From the NCBI RefSeq assembly GCF_013391415.1, contig NZ_JACAXB010000026.1, positions 186,001-250,000 of the forward strand: a stretch of 64,000 nucleotides of DNA. Reading direction: 5' to 3'. Origin of the DNA: Aquitalea sp. LB_tupeE (lineage in GTDB: Bacteria > Pseudomonadota > Gammaproteobacteria > Burkholderiales > Chromobacteriaceae). Within the stretch, counting starts at the first letter, position 1. Every line of letters begins with the position of its first letter. Below, piece after piece: positions 1-8,649 of the stretch. The notes beneath the pieces were generated by a model that ran no database searches, was not told the origin of the DNA, and was given only the letters and a program-made list of their open reading frames with translations. Made by a program: the position numbers and the translations under genes.

Positions 1-492
1 TTTGACGTCCTCCCGGGAGCGGGCGTCAATTTCGAAAATGGGCGGGCGCATATCGAATTTTTCCAGCAGCGCGGCATAGGTTTCGATGCTGGGCGTGGCG
101 CGCACATCGGTCTTGGTGACGCCAATCACCAGCGGGGCGACTTTCAGCATGTCGCGAAAGGCATTCAGGAAGAATTGCAGGTCTTTCACCGGGTTGGCCC
201 GGGTATTGTCCAGCAGCAGGATCAGCCCGATACCGCCATGGCTGAGAATGTCCCACATGAAGTCAAAGCGTTCCTGACCTGGTGTGCCATACAGGTGCAC
301 CTTGGTGGCCTCGTCCAGCATCAGCACCCCGTAGTCCAGTGCTACGGTGGTGGTGTCTTTGCGGTTGAGCGTCATGTCGGATGCGCGGGCATCGGTCGTA
401 ACCGGTGCAATATCACTGATGGCGCCAATGGCGGTGGTTTTGCCAGCGCCTACCGGTCCGGCAAAGATGATTTTGTTATCGTAAGCTCGCAT
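1..492 (-). CDS. Small Ras/Arf-like GTP-binding protein (3' end outside window)
   Basis: The visible 164 codons encode a small P-loop GTPase. The sequence shows a P-loop GPVGAGKT at residues 12-19, a switch II motif TPGQERF at 70-76 (the WD/TPG motif of Ras/Arf/MglA GTPases) and a TKTD specificity motif at 126-129. The start ATG at 492 lies 18 bases after the stop of the receiver-like gene, so the two are probably co-transcribed. The reading frame runs off the left edge without a stop. Stand-alone GTPases of this kind act as polarity or complex-assembly switches in bacteria (MglA is the known example). The role here is inferred from family and neighbours. A GAP or Roadblock partner is not visible in the window. 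Confidence 0.85.
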   Translation of the reverse strand, partial: MRAYDNKIIFAGPVGAGKTTAIGAISDIAPVTTDARASDMTLNRKDTTTVALDYGVLMLDEATKVHLYGTPGQERFDFMWDILSHGGIGLILLLDNTRANPVKDLQFFLNAFRDMLKVAPLVIGVTKTDVRATPSIETYAALLEKFDMRPPIFEIDARSREDVK

Positions 493-510
493 GGATAAGG
501 GGGTTCCTGG

Positions 511-1962
511 TTACAGGCCAATGACTTTTTTCAGCAGTCGCGACAGCAAGCTGCCACTGCCTGGTGCGGTCTGGATGCTGGCCGGGGCTGTATCCGTCGC
601 GGATACGGCAGCAGCGGCTTCCTTGCGTGGCGGGGGGCGCACCGGTTCGGTGCTCATCACCTGCAAGGTGGTGTTGCGGTTTGGCAAGTCCAGGATGCCG
701 ATGCCATAGGCGGCTGCCAGATAGTTGAACAGATGCTCCGGCGGCACTTTCAGCAAGCGGGTGATCAGCTTGAGATTCACCGGGGTACGCGTCAGAAAGG
801 CAGTGATGCGCATGGCTTCCGGAATGGGGGCCAGCCGCGTCAGATTTGGCCAGTAGCGCAGGCGTATAGGGGTGTCGGCGGAGATGCCACGCATCAGCCT
901 CCCCTGACAGGTCCAGATGGCAAGCTGCCAGGCCAGGGTTTGCGGGCGGATTTCCTCCCCTTTGGCGGGGGCGCTGCCGTCGTTCCAGGCTTGATGGTCC
1001 ACTTCCTGGCTGCTGTGGGCGCATAGCGCTTGCAGGCTGTCCAGTGGTTGCAGCAGCCAGGCCTTGTCTTGCGCTGCCTGTACGATCAGCACCGGCACCT
1101 CGCGCACGCGCACTACCGCATTGCTGCGCTGGCGCAACAGGCGCGCCACCAGGCCGAACAGGCCGGCATGCGGATCGAAACGGGCATAGTTGATGATGTG
1201 TGTTTCGGCATGGGCTGCAGGCTGAGTGGGGCTGGTGTGATTCGTACTGCTCGGCGGCAGCATGCTGCGCACCACGTCGTCATGGCTGTTTGCCTGCGCG
1301 GTATCCTGCTGCTCTGCTGCGCTATCCGCCGCGGTCGAGTCATCCGGCAAGTCCATCAGCTGGGGCAAATCGGATGCTGCCACCTTGTGGCTTTCCTGCT
1401 GGCGGGCGGCGGCCTCGGCACGATGGGCGGCCTGTGACTGGCTGATCACCGCATCCAGCGTGGGGGCCACGCTGGCCACATAGGCTGCGGCATCGCTGAC
1501 CGTAGCGTGGCTGCTGGTGTCCGCCTGGTTTGTAGTCCTGGCTGGGTGTGCAGCGGCATGCGCTGGCCGCTGTGCGGGTGTTTGCTCCAGCATGGTGCGC
1601 AGCGGGCTGGTTTGCGGCGGCTGGCGTAGCAGCTCGCGCATTTGCGGAAACAGGGTTTCAATGCGGATAGGCTTGCGCAGTACCGCTGCCGGGGCGTCAC
1701 TGGGTGGCGTGGTGGTGACGATCAGCGCAGGCAGGTGCGGGTGTTCGGCGCGGAAATCATGCCAGGCATTCCAGCCGGTGATGCTGTCCACATCGACAAT
1801 GGCCAGGTCCGGATTCAGGCCCGGGGCCTCATCCAGCAGCTGGTAGTGCTGATGCGAGTGGTGCATGCGAAACGCCATGCGGAATACCGACAGTTTGCGG
1901 GTATCCATGCCCACCGGCATGACGGTGATGGATTGGGTTTGTGCAGTGTTGCTGGGCATCAT
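511..1962 (-). CDS. Receiver-like protein with long disordered linker and C-terminal helical domain
   Basis: Unrecognised protein of 483 residues. Residues 12-110 resemble a response-regulator receiver fold: an Asp at 57 in IVDVD and a Lys-Pro at 97-98 sit where the phosphorylated Asp and conserved Lys are expected. The usual N-terminal acidic pair is not visible, so phosphorylation is uncertain. Residues about 115-260 are rich in Ala, Gln, Ser and Asp and look disordered. Residues about 262-425 form a folded region ending in helices that look like a degenerate winged-helix, followed by a Pro/Ala-rich linker and a short basic amphipathic tail (LLSRLLKKVIGL). It starts 11 bases after the upstream membrane gene and is followed by the GTPase, suggesting an adaptor or effector for that GTPase (inference). 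Confidence 0.75.
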   Translation of the reverse strand: MMPSNTAQTQSITVMPVGMDTRKLSVFRMAFRMHHSHQHYQLLDEAPGLNPDLAIVDVDSITGWNAWHDFRAEHPHLPALIVTTTPPSDAPAAVLRKPIRIETLFPQMRELLRQPPQTSPLRTMLEQTPAQRPAHAAAHPARTTNQADTSSHATVSDAAAYVASVAPTLDAVISQSQAAHRAEAAARQQESHKVAASDLPQLMDLPDDSTAADSAAEQQDTAQANSHDDVVRSMLPPSSTNHTSPTQPAAHAETHIINYARFDPHAGLFGLVARLLRQRSNAVVRVREVPVLIVQAAQDKAWLLQPLDSLQALCAHSSQEVDHQAWNDGSAPAKGEEIRPQTLAWQLAIWTCQGRLMRGISADTPIRLRYWPNLTRLAPIPEAMRITAFLTRTPVNLKLITRLLKVPPEHLFNYLAAAYGIGILDLPNRNTTLQVMSTEPVRPPPRKEAAAAVSATDTAPASIQTAPGSGSLLSRLLKKVIGL

Positions 1963-1973
1963 GGTCTGGTTTC

Positions 1974-3482
1974 TCAGGCCGCAAGACGTGGCTGGTTGAG
2001 GCGTTGCTTCATGGCTTGTACGAACTGGCCCAGCATGGCGGTGATTTCGATGGGCGGGCAGGCCAACTGCTCGCGCACTTGGCGGGTCAGCCAGGTAAAG
2101 CGCGCCAGATCGCCCAGGTGTTCGTACAGCTTGAGCAGCGGCGGGTAGAGCGTGGCATCAGCCGGATTCGCCAGTACTGCCGCTTCCAGCGTCTTGATGG
2201 CCATGTCGATCTGGCCGAATTCAACAAACTGCTCGGCTTCGGCCAGTGCATCATCCAGCACCTGTCCAGCCTGTTGCGGCTGACCGACCAGCAGTAGCGG
2301 CAGGCGCTGAGTGCTTGGTGCCTGCGCGTGGATATACCCCATGCGACGGCCGATTTCTTCCAGCGCCATACGGTCTGGCTGGGCTTCCAGTGCCAGTAAC
2401 AGCGGGTGTTCACCCAGCCGGTAGCCCAGTTGCAGCAACTGTTGCTTCAGATTGAGCCCGGCGTTGCCAATGGCCACGTGAAATTGCCACAGATAGCGGC
2501 AGAACAGGGACAGCTTGCGCGTCATGTAGCAGGCTCGCAGGGTGTCGATCAGCCGGGACAGCGAGACGCCTTCTTCAGCGGCCATGCTTTGCAGGGCGGG
2601 CAGGGCAGCGGCCGGTTCGTGGCAGGCCAGCAGGATGCTGGCCTGACGGGCCGCAGGCAGCAGGGCGGTGAGCGTAGCCAGTTCGCGCGGGTTCAGCGGA
2701 GAGAGTTCGGTGCTGCCTTCCACCAGCACTACGCGGGGAAGTTGCGCGGCAATCTGCACGGCTTCACTGGTGGATACCACCGGCTGATCCGGTGTCTGGC
2801 CGACAGCACGCAGCAGCAGTTCTTCATGACTGTGCTGGGGCAGGTGATCGCCCAGTTGCTGGTTGACCGCGTCTATGCCCAAGCCCAGCCGGCTTTCGGC
2901 CACCACGCGCAGCGACAGGTTTTGCGGGTCTTCCTGCAAGCCCAGGAACACCGCGTCGGTCAGCTGCTGCCGGTCCAGCAGGCTGCGTTCATGCAGGCGT
3001 TCGAGCATGTCGCTGTAGTCATCAATCCAGCGCAGGCTGAGATAAAGCTCGGACAGGCGCTTGAGCTGGCTGGGCGCATTGACCGAACTGCCATCCACAT
3101 AGCTGCGCAGGGCCAGAGCGGCCTGTTCCAGATAGCCAAACTGCAAAAACACGTCAACTTCGGCCAGGATGTCCAGGTCGTCAACGGCGTAGGACAGTGT
3201 TTGTTCGCCCTCATCTTCGCTGTCGGCTTCGCTGAGCTCTGCTGTCTCGGCCAGTACGTCGGCCTGGATGGTGGGCTGAGGCGCTGCCTGGGGGCGAGGC
3301 TGGCGGATGACAGCTTCCGGCAGCAATTGCCCTTGTTGCAGAGGCGCAGGGCCGCTGGCCTCGGGCTGACGGCGCAACAGCACCACCAGCAGCATGCCCA
3401 CCAGCAATAGCAGGACGAGGCTGGCGGCCATGGCTTCTGGTGATGCGCTTAATTGGGCAAGCAAGGTGCTAAGGGAGTCCAT
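1974..3482 (-). CDS. Membrane-anchored FimV-like helical repeat protein
   Basis: Protein of 502 residues with one hydrophobic segment at about 18-37, then an Arg-Arg stop-transfer and a Pro/Gln/Glu-rich linker, so the bulk is probably cytoplasmic. From about residue 100 it is alpha-helical with TPR-like repeats. The segment DLDILAEVDVFLQFGYLEQA resembles the TPR/FimV C-terminal signature seen in polar hub proteins such as FimV. A second TPR-like stretch lies at about 410-470. FimV proteins organise pole-localised machines, including type IV pili. The assignment as FimV-like rests on this pattern only; there is no LysM domain. Only 12 bases separate it from the upstream oxygen-binding protein gene. 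The Shine-Dalgarno is weak, which suits translational coupling. Confidence 0.7.
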   Translation of the reverse strand: MDSLSTLLAQLSASPEAMAASLVLLLLVGMLLVVLLRRQPEASGPAPLQQGQLLPEAVIRQPRPQAAPQPTIQADVLAETAELSEADSEDEGEQTLSYAVDDLDILAEVDVFLQFGYLEQAALALRSYVDGSSVNAPSQLKRLSELYLSLRWIDDYSDMLERLHERSLLDRQQLTDAVFLGLQEDPQNLSLRVVAESRLGLGIDAVNQQLGDHLPQHSHEELLLRAVGQTPDQPVVSTSEAVQIAAQLPRVVLVEGSTELSPLNPRELATLTALLPAARQASILLACHEPAAALPALQSMAAEEGVSLSRLIDTLRACYMTRKLSLFCRYLWQFHVAIGNAGLNLKQQLLQLGYRLGEHPLLLALEAQPDRMALEEIGRRMGYIHAQAPSTQRLPLLLVGQPQQAGQVLDDALAEAEQFVEFGQIDMAIKTLEAAVLANPADATLYPPLLKLYEHLGDLARFTWLTRQVREQLACPPIEITAMLGQFVQAMKQRLNQPRLAA

Positions 3483-3494
3483 GGGGCAGGCTGC

Positions 3495-4262
3495 TCAATC
3501 CAGCGTGTAATCGGCGGCGGTAATCAGGTCGGTACCGCATTCCAGGGTTTCAAACCAGTCGAGGAAACGCTTGACCATGTCCTTGCCCTTGAACGAGCCG
3601 CCGTGCTGCGGCACGATCCATTCCACATCCAGCTGGCGAATCATGTTCACCCACAGGCGGCAGGCCTTGTTATTGGTCATGTAACGCTTGTGAAAGCCCA
3701 GCATGTGCCGGTCGATCAGGTGGGCGTCGAAGTCGGCCACCGGTTTGCCGGCGTCGTGGCCGTCCATCAGCGAGGCACCGATGTCGCCGGAGAACAGGAT
3801 TTTGCTGATCGGGTCGTACACCTGGAAAAAGCCGACGGTGTGCAGGTAATGCGCCGGAATGATCTTGAGGGTGGACTCCCCCAGTGTGATGTCCATGCCA
3901 CGTGGCGGGATGGGAATCAGCCGGCCTTCGGTGGCCCCGCGAATGCAGAAGTGCGGCAAGAAGCGCACCCATTCCTGCGCGATGATGATCTGGGCATCGG
4001 TAATCAGCAGCCAGCCATTGGCCGAGGCGATGATGTCCGGGTCCTGGTGGGAGGCGAAAATGTAGCGGGTGTGCGAGGGCAGGAAGTAGTCGGCCAGCTC
4101 GGCAATCAGGTGCTTGTAAGTCAGGTTGCCGCCCGGGTCCAGCAGCATGCCGTCGCCTTTGTCGATGATGGCAAACTGATTGGACTGGATGCCTTCTCCC
4201 TGTACCAGCTCGGTAAATGCAACGCACTTGTGATTACCATCATCATAAAGCACCAGAGCCAT
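3495..4262 (-). CDS. Flavodiiron-like oxygen-binding di-iron protein (ODP family, metallo-beta-lactamase fold)
   Basis: Stand-alone 255-residue protein with the metallo-beta-lactamase core of flavodiiron proteins but no flavodoxin domain. Visible candidate iron ligands are H72-x-D74-x-D76 (SHQDPD), a His in PAHYLHTVG (138/141), an Asp in SGDIG and a His in VPQHGG. These match the order of ligands in flavodiiron NO/O2 reductases. Known relatives (ODP of Treponema) bind oxygen at a di-iron site and signal to chemotaxis; without a flavin domain it more likely senses or binds O2/NO than reduces it. It heads the cluster with the FimV-like, receiver-like and GTPase genes. An AAGGAA ribosome site precedes the ATG. 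An FNR/ANR-like box lies upstream (4409-4422). Confidence 0.85.
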   Translation of the reverse strand: MALVLYDDGNHKCVAFTELVQGEGIQSNQFAIIDKGDGMLLDPGGNLTYKHLIAELADYFLPSHTRYIFASHQDPDIIASANGWLLITDAQIIIAQEWVRFLPHFCIRGATEGRLIPIPPRGMDITLGESTLKIIPAHYLHTVGFFQVYDPISKILFSGDIGASLMDGHDAGKPVADFDAHLIDRHMLGFHKRYMTNNKACRLWVNMIRQLDVEWIVPQHGGSFKGKDMVKRFLDWFETLECGTDLITAADYTLD

Positions 4263-4598
4263 GACTGTTCCTTGCGTGAAATTGCCGCCCGGACGTGGTG
4301 CGCAGAAGGAATGCAGCCGATTACGGCAAAATCGGCAGCAGTCTGCTTGTCAACGTCATCGGGACTTGTGAGAAGCTGTTTATTATTTTCATTTGGCTCT
4401 AAACGGTTTTGATATGAGTCAATAATGGCATAAATGCATGATGAATATGCATATGGAATATAAATTTTACATGGCCGGTGAAATGTGGAAGTAGATTCAA
4501 AGACTTCCAGAGGCAGATGGCAAAGCAGATGTGAACCAAGCAGAAGCAGGCCTGTCCGGGCTGCTGCCCGGACCAGCAGACAATCAGGCGATGATGGC
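4263..4598. other. 336-base intergenic region with FNR-type promoter
   Basis: AT-rich centre (about 4360-4480) carrying the promoter described at 4382-4422. A 7-bp hairpin TCCGGGC/GCCCGGA at 4555-4572 lies about 30 bases beyond the stop of the binding-protein gene; it lacks a clear T-run, so it is a weak terminator candidate at best. No convincing open reading frame was seen. Confidence 0.5.
4382..4422 (-). promoter_or_regulatory. FNR/ANR-type box and -10 element of the ODP-GTPase operon
   Basis: Read on the minus strand, TTGACTCATATCAA (4422-4409) matches the FNR/ANR/DNR consensus TTGAT-N4-ATCAA at 9 of 10 positions. An AATAAT -10 element lies at 4387-4382. The box centre is about 40-41 bases before the expected transcription start, the class II activator position. 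This suggests induction of the downstream operon under low oxygen (or NO if a DNR-type regulator binds). The regulator is inferred. Confidence 0.6.
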
Positions 4599-5336
4599 TT
4601 AGCGTTGTCTGAGTGCGTGCGCGGCTTCGCTGATGGCTTGCAGCAGTTGTGGGTCGCTGGCCGGATTGGCGGCCAGGTATAAGGGGTCGCCCTGTGGCAG
4701 GGTGAATACCGCGTCAAATTGCTGCTCGGGCAGCTTCAGTCGTATCAGCTGGCTGCGCAGCTGGTCCGGGTCGGCAATCAGCAGCTGGGCAGCCCCGCTC
4801 TGAAGCAAACGCGGGCACTCCTGCTGACTGTTGGTGGTGATGTACTGGCTGTTTTCCTGGAATCCGGCCTTGACCAGGAATTCCTCTTGTACGTCACGAT
4901 TGCCCACGCACACCTTGCAGCAGTTTTTTACCTGTTCCAGGTTTTGTGGAGCAACGGAGGTTTCGCCGTGCAGCCGGTAGAACACCCGTTGCATGTAGGC
5001 AATCTGACTGAGCCAGACAAACTGGTTTTCCCGGATGCTGGTACGGGCAATCGAGTAAATCAGGGTGTTGGGACGGGTGGATGCAATACGATAGGCACGG
5101 GCCCAGGGCAGGACCTGAAAATCGGCTTTCAGCCCGGCGCGAGCCAGGATGTCTTTGACCTTGCGCGTACTGGCACCAACCAGGCTGCCCTGGCCATCCA
5201 CCGTATTCAGCCAGGACTCGTTTTCCGTGACCACCAGCAGCCGCGCTTCCGCCACGGCAGGCTGGGCCAGGCTGTTCAGCAACAATACCGTGCAGACGAG
5301 GTTCAGGCATGACAGAAGGCGGCGAATGACTGGCAT
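4599..5336 (-). CDS. Periplasmic substrate-binding protein (family 3 solute-binding type)
   Basis: Protein of 245 residues with a signal peptide (MPVIRR then a hydrophobic stretch ending near AVAEA). The body resembles bacterial extracellular solute-binding family 3 proteins of the amino-acid type: VTENESW near the start, GASTRKVKDILARAGLKADFQVLPWARAY, then the two-lobe pattern. The start at 5336 is chosen because a GGAG ribosome site and the signal peptide follow naturally; a longer frame begins further upstream but adds no signal. It has a Cys cluster NCCKVCVG that is unusual for this family. No permease or ATPase gene lies beside it, so it may be an orphan sensor-like binding protein. The ligand is unknown. 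Confidence 0.8.
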   Translation of the reverse strand: MPVIRRLLSCLNLVCTVLLLNSLAQPAVAEARLLVVTENESWLNTVDGQGSLVGASTRKVKDILARAGLKADFQVLPWARAYRIASTRPNTLIYSIARTSIRENQFVWLSQIAYMQRVFYRLHGETSVAPQNLEQVKNCCKVCVGNRDVQEEFLVKAGFQENSQYITTNSQQECPRLLQSGAAQLLIADPDQLRSQLIRLKLPEQQFDAVFTLPQGDPLYLAANPASDPQLLQAISEAAHALRQR

Positions 5337-5381
5337 GGGAGACTCCGGCAAGCACGCGATAATGAATACACTATAAACGAC

Positions 5382-5411
5382 AACAGCCGCAGGGTTGCCC
5401 CTACGGCTGTT
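5382..5411 (-). terminator. Rho-independent terminator of alaS
   Basis: Inverted repeat with 13-base arms (5382-5394 and 5399-5411, one G-U type mismatch) and a 4-base loop, 19 bases past the alaS stop on the minus strand, followed by a T-containing stretch. Confidence 0.6.
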
Positions 5412-5429
5412 CTCATCCTGCGGCAATGC

Positions 5430-8063
5430 TTACAGCTTGCCTTCCAGCCAGGACGGCAGGCTTTCCAGTGCTGCAGCCAGGTTTTCCGGCTGGGTGCCGC
5501 CGGCCTGTGCCATGTCCGGGCGGCCACCGCCCTTGCCGCCTACTTGCAGGGCAACCTGATTCACCAGCTCACCGGCCTTGACCTTGCCGGTCAGGTCCTT
5601 CGAGACACGGGCAATCAGGCTGACCTTGCCGTCGGCCACGCAGGCCAGCAGTGCCAGGCCGCTTGCCAGCTTGTCCATCACCTTGTCGCTCATGTCGCGC
5701 AGGGTGGCAGCGTCGATGTCGTCGATCTTGCTGATCAGGCAGGCCACGCCCTTGATGCTTTGCTGTTTGCCGGCCAGCAGTTGGTCGAGCTGACCCAGTG
5801 CCAATTGGCCCTTCAACTGCTGCGCCTGTTTCTGCGCGGCTTTCAGTTCAGCCTGCAGTTTTTCCAGCTTGGACAGCAGTTCGCCCGGTTGGGCCTGGGC
5901 GATGGCCGCGGCGGCTTTCAGTTCGCCATCCTGTGCCTGCACCAGTGCCACGGCACCTTCGCCGGTGACGGCTTCGATACGACGTACGCCAGCAGCCACG
6001 CCGGTTTCGGCGATGATCTTGAACAGGCCGATGTCGCCGGTGCGCTGAACGTGAGTACCGCCGCACAGTTCGGTGGAGAAGTCGCCCATTTTCAGCACGC
6101 GCACGGTGTCGCCGTATTTTTCGCCAAACAGGGCAATGGCACCGGCCTTGATGGCGTCGTCGTAGGACATGTGAGCAACGCTGACTGCCACGTTGTGGAT
6201 CACCACGCGGTTGACGATACGCTCTACCTCGGCCAATTGCTCGGCAGAAACCGGTTCGTTGTGGGCAAAGTCGAAGCGGGCACGTTCCGGGTTCACCAGC
6301 GAACCCTTCTGCGCCACATGTTCACCCAGTACATGACGCAGCGCGGCATGCAACAGGTGCGTGGCAGAGTGGTTGCGTGCGGTGGCGGCACGCTTGTGCA
6401 GGTCGATGGTGGCGGTCACGCTGTCGCCCACCTTCAGGCTGCCACGTGCCAGACGGCCCTTGTGACCGAATACCGCAGCCTGCACCTTCTGGGTGTCGGC
6501 CACATCGAACAGCGCAGCGACGCCGCCCTGGGCGGAGATTTCACCCACATCGCCCACCTGCCCGCCGCCTTCTGCATAGAAGGCGGTATTGTCCAGCACT
6601 ACGATGCCTTCGTCGCCGGCTTCCAGCTGCTGTACGGCTTCATTGCCCTTGTACAGCGCCAGAACCTTGGCATCCACGCTGGTGGATTCGTAGCCGTTGA
6701 ACACGGTGTCGGCACCGCTGTAATCCACATTGCCGGCCATCTTGAAGGACGAAGCGGCACGGGCGCGTTCGCGCTGGGCTTCCATCGCCTTGTCGAAGCC
6801 GTCCTGATCCACTTCCACTTCGCGTTCGCGGCAGATGTCGGCGGTCAGGTCCAGCGGGAAACCGAAGGTGTCGTACAGCTTGAAGGCGGTTTCGCCATCC
6901 AGCACCTTGCTGTTGGCTGCCAGAGCGGTTTCCAGCAGGGCCATGCCCTTGTCCAGGGTTTCGGCAAAGCGCAGTTCTTCCTGGCGCAGGGTGTCTTCGA
7001 TTTCGGCCTGCTTCTGGCGCAGTTCCGGATAAGCCTGACCCATTTCCTCGGCCAGATCAGCCACCAGCTTGTGGAAGAACAGGCCTTTCTGACCCAGCTT
7101 GTAACCGTGGCGGATGGCGCGACGGATAATGCGACGCAGCACATAGCCACGACCGTCGTTGGACGGAATCACGCCATCGGCAATCAGGAAGGAACAGGCA
7201 CGGATGTGGTCGGCAATCACTTTCAGCGACGGCACGTCCATGCTGAAGGGCACGCCGGTTTCGCGGGCGGCGGCTTTCAGCAGGTTCTGGAACAGGTCGA
7301 TCTCGTAGTTGGCGTGTACGTGTTGCAGCACGGCCGAGATGCGTTCCAGGCCCATGCCGGTATCCACCGACGGCTTGGGCAGCGGATGCATGGTACCGGT
7401 TTCGTCGCGGTTGAACTGCATGAACACGTTGTTCCAGATTTCGATGAAGCGGTCACCGTCTTCTTCCGGGCTTCCCGGCGGGCCGCCCCAGATATGGTCG
7501 CCGTGATCGTAGAAGATTTCGGTACACGGGCCGCAAGGACCAGTGTCGCCCATTTGCCAGAAGTTGTCCGAAGCGTAGGGTGCGCCCTTGTTGTCGCCGA
7601 TGCGGACAATCTTGTCAGCCGGAACGCCGATTTCCTTGTTCCAGATGTCGAAGGCTTCGTCGTCGGTGGCGTACACCGTCACCATCAGCTTGTCCTTCGG
7701 CAGGGCCAGCCATTGTTCGCCGGTGAGGAATTCCCAGGCGAAGTGGATGGCGTCGCGCTTGAAGTAGTCGCCGAAGCTGAAGTTGCCCAGCATTTCGAAG
7801 AAGGTATGGTGACGTGCGGTGTAGCCGACGTTTTCCAGGTCGTTGTGCTTGCCACCGGCGCGTACGCATTTCTGGCTGGTGGTGGCACGGGTGTAGGGGC
7901 GCTTGTCAAAGCCGAGGAACACGTCCTTGAACTGGTTCATGCCGGCATTGGTAAACAGCAAGGTGGGGTCTTCCCACGGTACCAGCGAACTGGAGGCTAC
8001 TACCTGGTGGCCTTTGGAGGCGAAGAAATCCAGGAATTTCTGGCGAATTTCGGAGGTTTTCAT
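5430..8063 (-). CDS. alaS: Alanine--tRNA ligase
   Basis: Charges tRNA-Ala with alanine in the cytoplasm and edits Ser/Gly-tRNA-Ala. At 877 residues it matches the usual bacterial length (876 in E. coli). The start ATG at 8063 begins the conserved [14 protein letters not shown]. Visible parts are the class II catalytic core ([28 protein letters not shown]), the editing domain with HSATHLLH and CGGTHV zinc/editing residues, and the C-terminal Gly-rich C-Ala domain ([15 protein letters not shown]). A longer in-frame extension upstream is not conserved-looking. It lies downstream of recA-recX in the same direction with a 112-base gap. Confidence 0.98.
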   Translation of the reverse strand: MKTSEIRQKFLDFFASKGHQVVASSSLVPWEDPTLLFTNAGMNQFKDVFLGFDKRPYTRATTSQKCVRAGGKHNDLENVGYTARHHTFFEMLGNFSFGDYFKRDAIHFAWEFLTGEQWLALPKDKLMVTVYATDDEAFDIWNKEIGVPADKIVRIGDNKGAPYASDNFWQMGDTGPCGPCTEIFYDHGDHIWGGPPGSPEEDGDRFIEIWNNVFMQFNRDETGTMHPLPKPSVDTGMGLERISAVLQHVHANYEIDLFQNLLKAAARETGVPFSMDVPSLKVIADHIRACSFLIADGVIPSNDGRGYVLRRIIRRAIRHGYKLGQKGLFFHKLVADLAEEMGQAYPELRQKQAEIEDTLRQEELRFAETLDKGMALLETALAANSKVLDGETAFKLYDTFGFPLDLTADICREREVEVDQDGFDKAMEAQRERARAASSFKMAGNVDYSGADTVFNGYESTSVDAKVLALYKGNEAVQQLEAGDEGIVVLDNTAFYAEGGGQVGDVGEISAQGGVAALFDVADTQKVQAAVFGHKGRLARGSLKVGDSVTATIDLHKRAATARNHSATHLLHAALRHVLGEHVAQKGSLVNPERARFDFAHNEPVSAEQLAEVERIVNRVVIHNVAVSVAHMSYDDAIKAGAIALFGEKYGDTVRVLKMGDFSTELCGGTHVQRTGDIGLFKIIAETGVAAGVRRIEAVTGEGAVALVQAQDGELKAAAAIAQAQPGELLSKLEKLQAELKAAQKQAQQLKGQLALGQLDQLLAGKQQSIKGVACLISKIDDIDAATLRDMSDKVMDKLASGLALLACVADGKVSLIARVSKDLTGKVKAGELVNQVALQVGGKGGGRPDMAQAGGTQPENLAAALESLPSWLEGKL

Positions 8064-8175
8064 GTCGTTTTCGTCAAGATTGAATTCGTTGGCATCGGCG
8101 TGGGGGCTGATGCTGAGCATGCTGGATTGTGTCAAGCCGCAACAAGGCTGGCAAGGGCTTCGGCTCAGGCTGCGT

Positions 8176-8634
8176 CTAGTCCGGGTTGTCCGGAGGGAAA
8201 TCATCATCGCCGCTGCCTGCCATCACCTGCCGGATGACACTCATGCCAAAGCCGCGTGCCGCCAGAAAGCGCATCTGTTTTGCCCTTTCCTGCGGCGTGC
8301 TGGCCACGCTGCCAAACTTCTTTTCCCACTGTTGCCGGGCCAGGGCCAAATCGTCACGCTCGGCCAGGACGTCGGCAATGTCTTCCTGGCCGACACCGCG
8401 CTGGCGCATTTCCTGCTGCAGCCGCCGGGTGCCGTATTTCTGGCCCTTTATGTCGGCAAACTGGCGGGCAAAGCGGCTGTCGGACTGCCAGTTACGCTCG
8501 GCCAGTTCGTCCAGCAGGGTGGCCAGTTGTTCCGGGCTTTCGGCAAACGGCGCGAGCCGCCGCTCCAGTTCCCGCCGGGTGTATTCGCGGCGGGACAGGA
8601 GATCGACGGCTCGCGCCTTCAGGCTTTTTTCCAT
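8176..8634 (-). CDS. recX: RecA regulator RecX
   Basis: Helical-repeat protein of 152 residues that binds the RecA filament groove and modulates RecA activity. The family pattern is clear: [21 protein letters not shown] at the N-terminus, [31 protein letters not shown] in the middle and [20 protein letters not shown] at the C-terminus. It follows recA by 15 bases, the classical recA-recX arrangement, so it is expected to be expressed by readthrough of recA transcripts. Confidence 0.95.
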   Translation of the reverse strand: MEKSLKARAVDLLSRREYTRRELERRLAPFAESPEQLATLLDELAERNWQSDSRFARQFADIKGQKYGTRRLQQEMRQRGVGQEDIADVLAERDDLALARQQWEKKFGSVASTPQERAKQMRFLAARGFGMSVIRQVMAGSGDDDFPPDNPD

Positions 8635-8649
8635 CAGCCAGCCGGGTAC

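Noticed and set aside
5544-8237. Long plus-strand frame antisense to alaS (897 residues)
   Set aside because: Shadow of a GC-biased gene; composition His/Gly/Val-rich with no motifs and no ribosome-site support.
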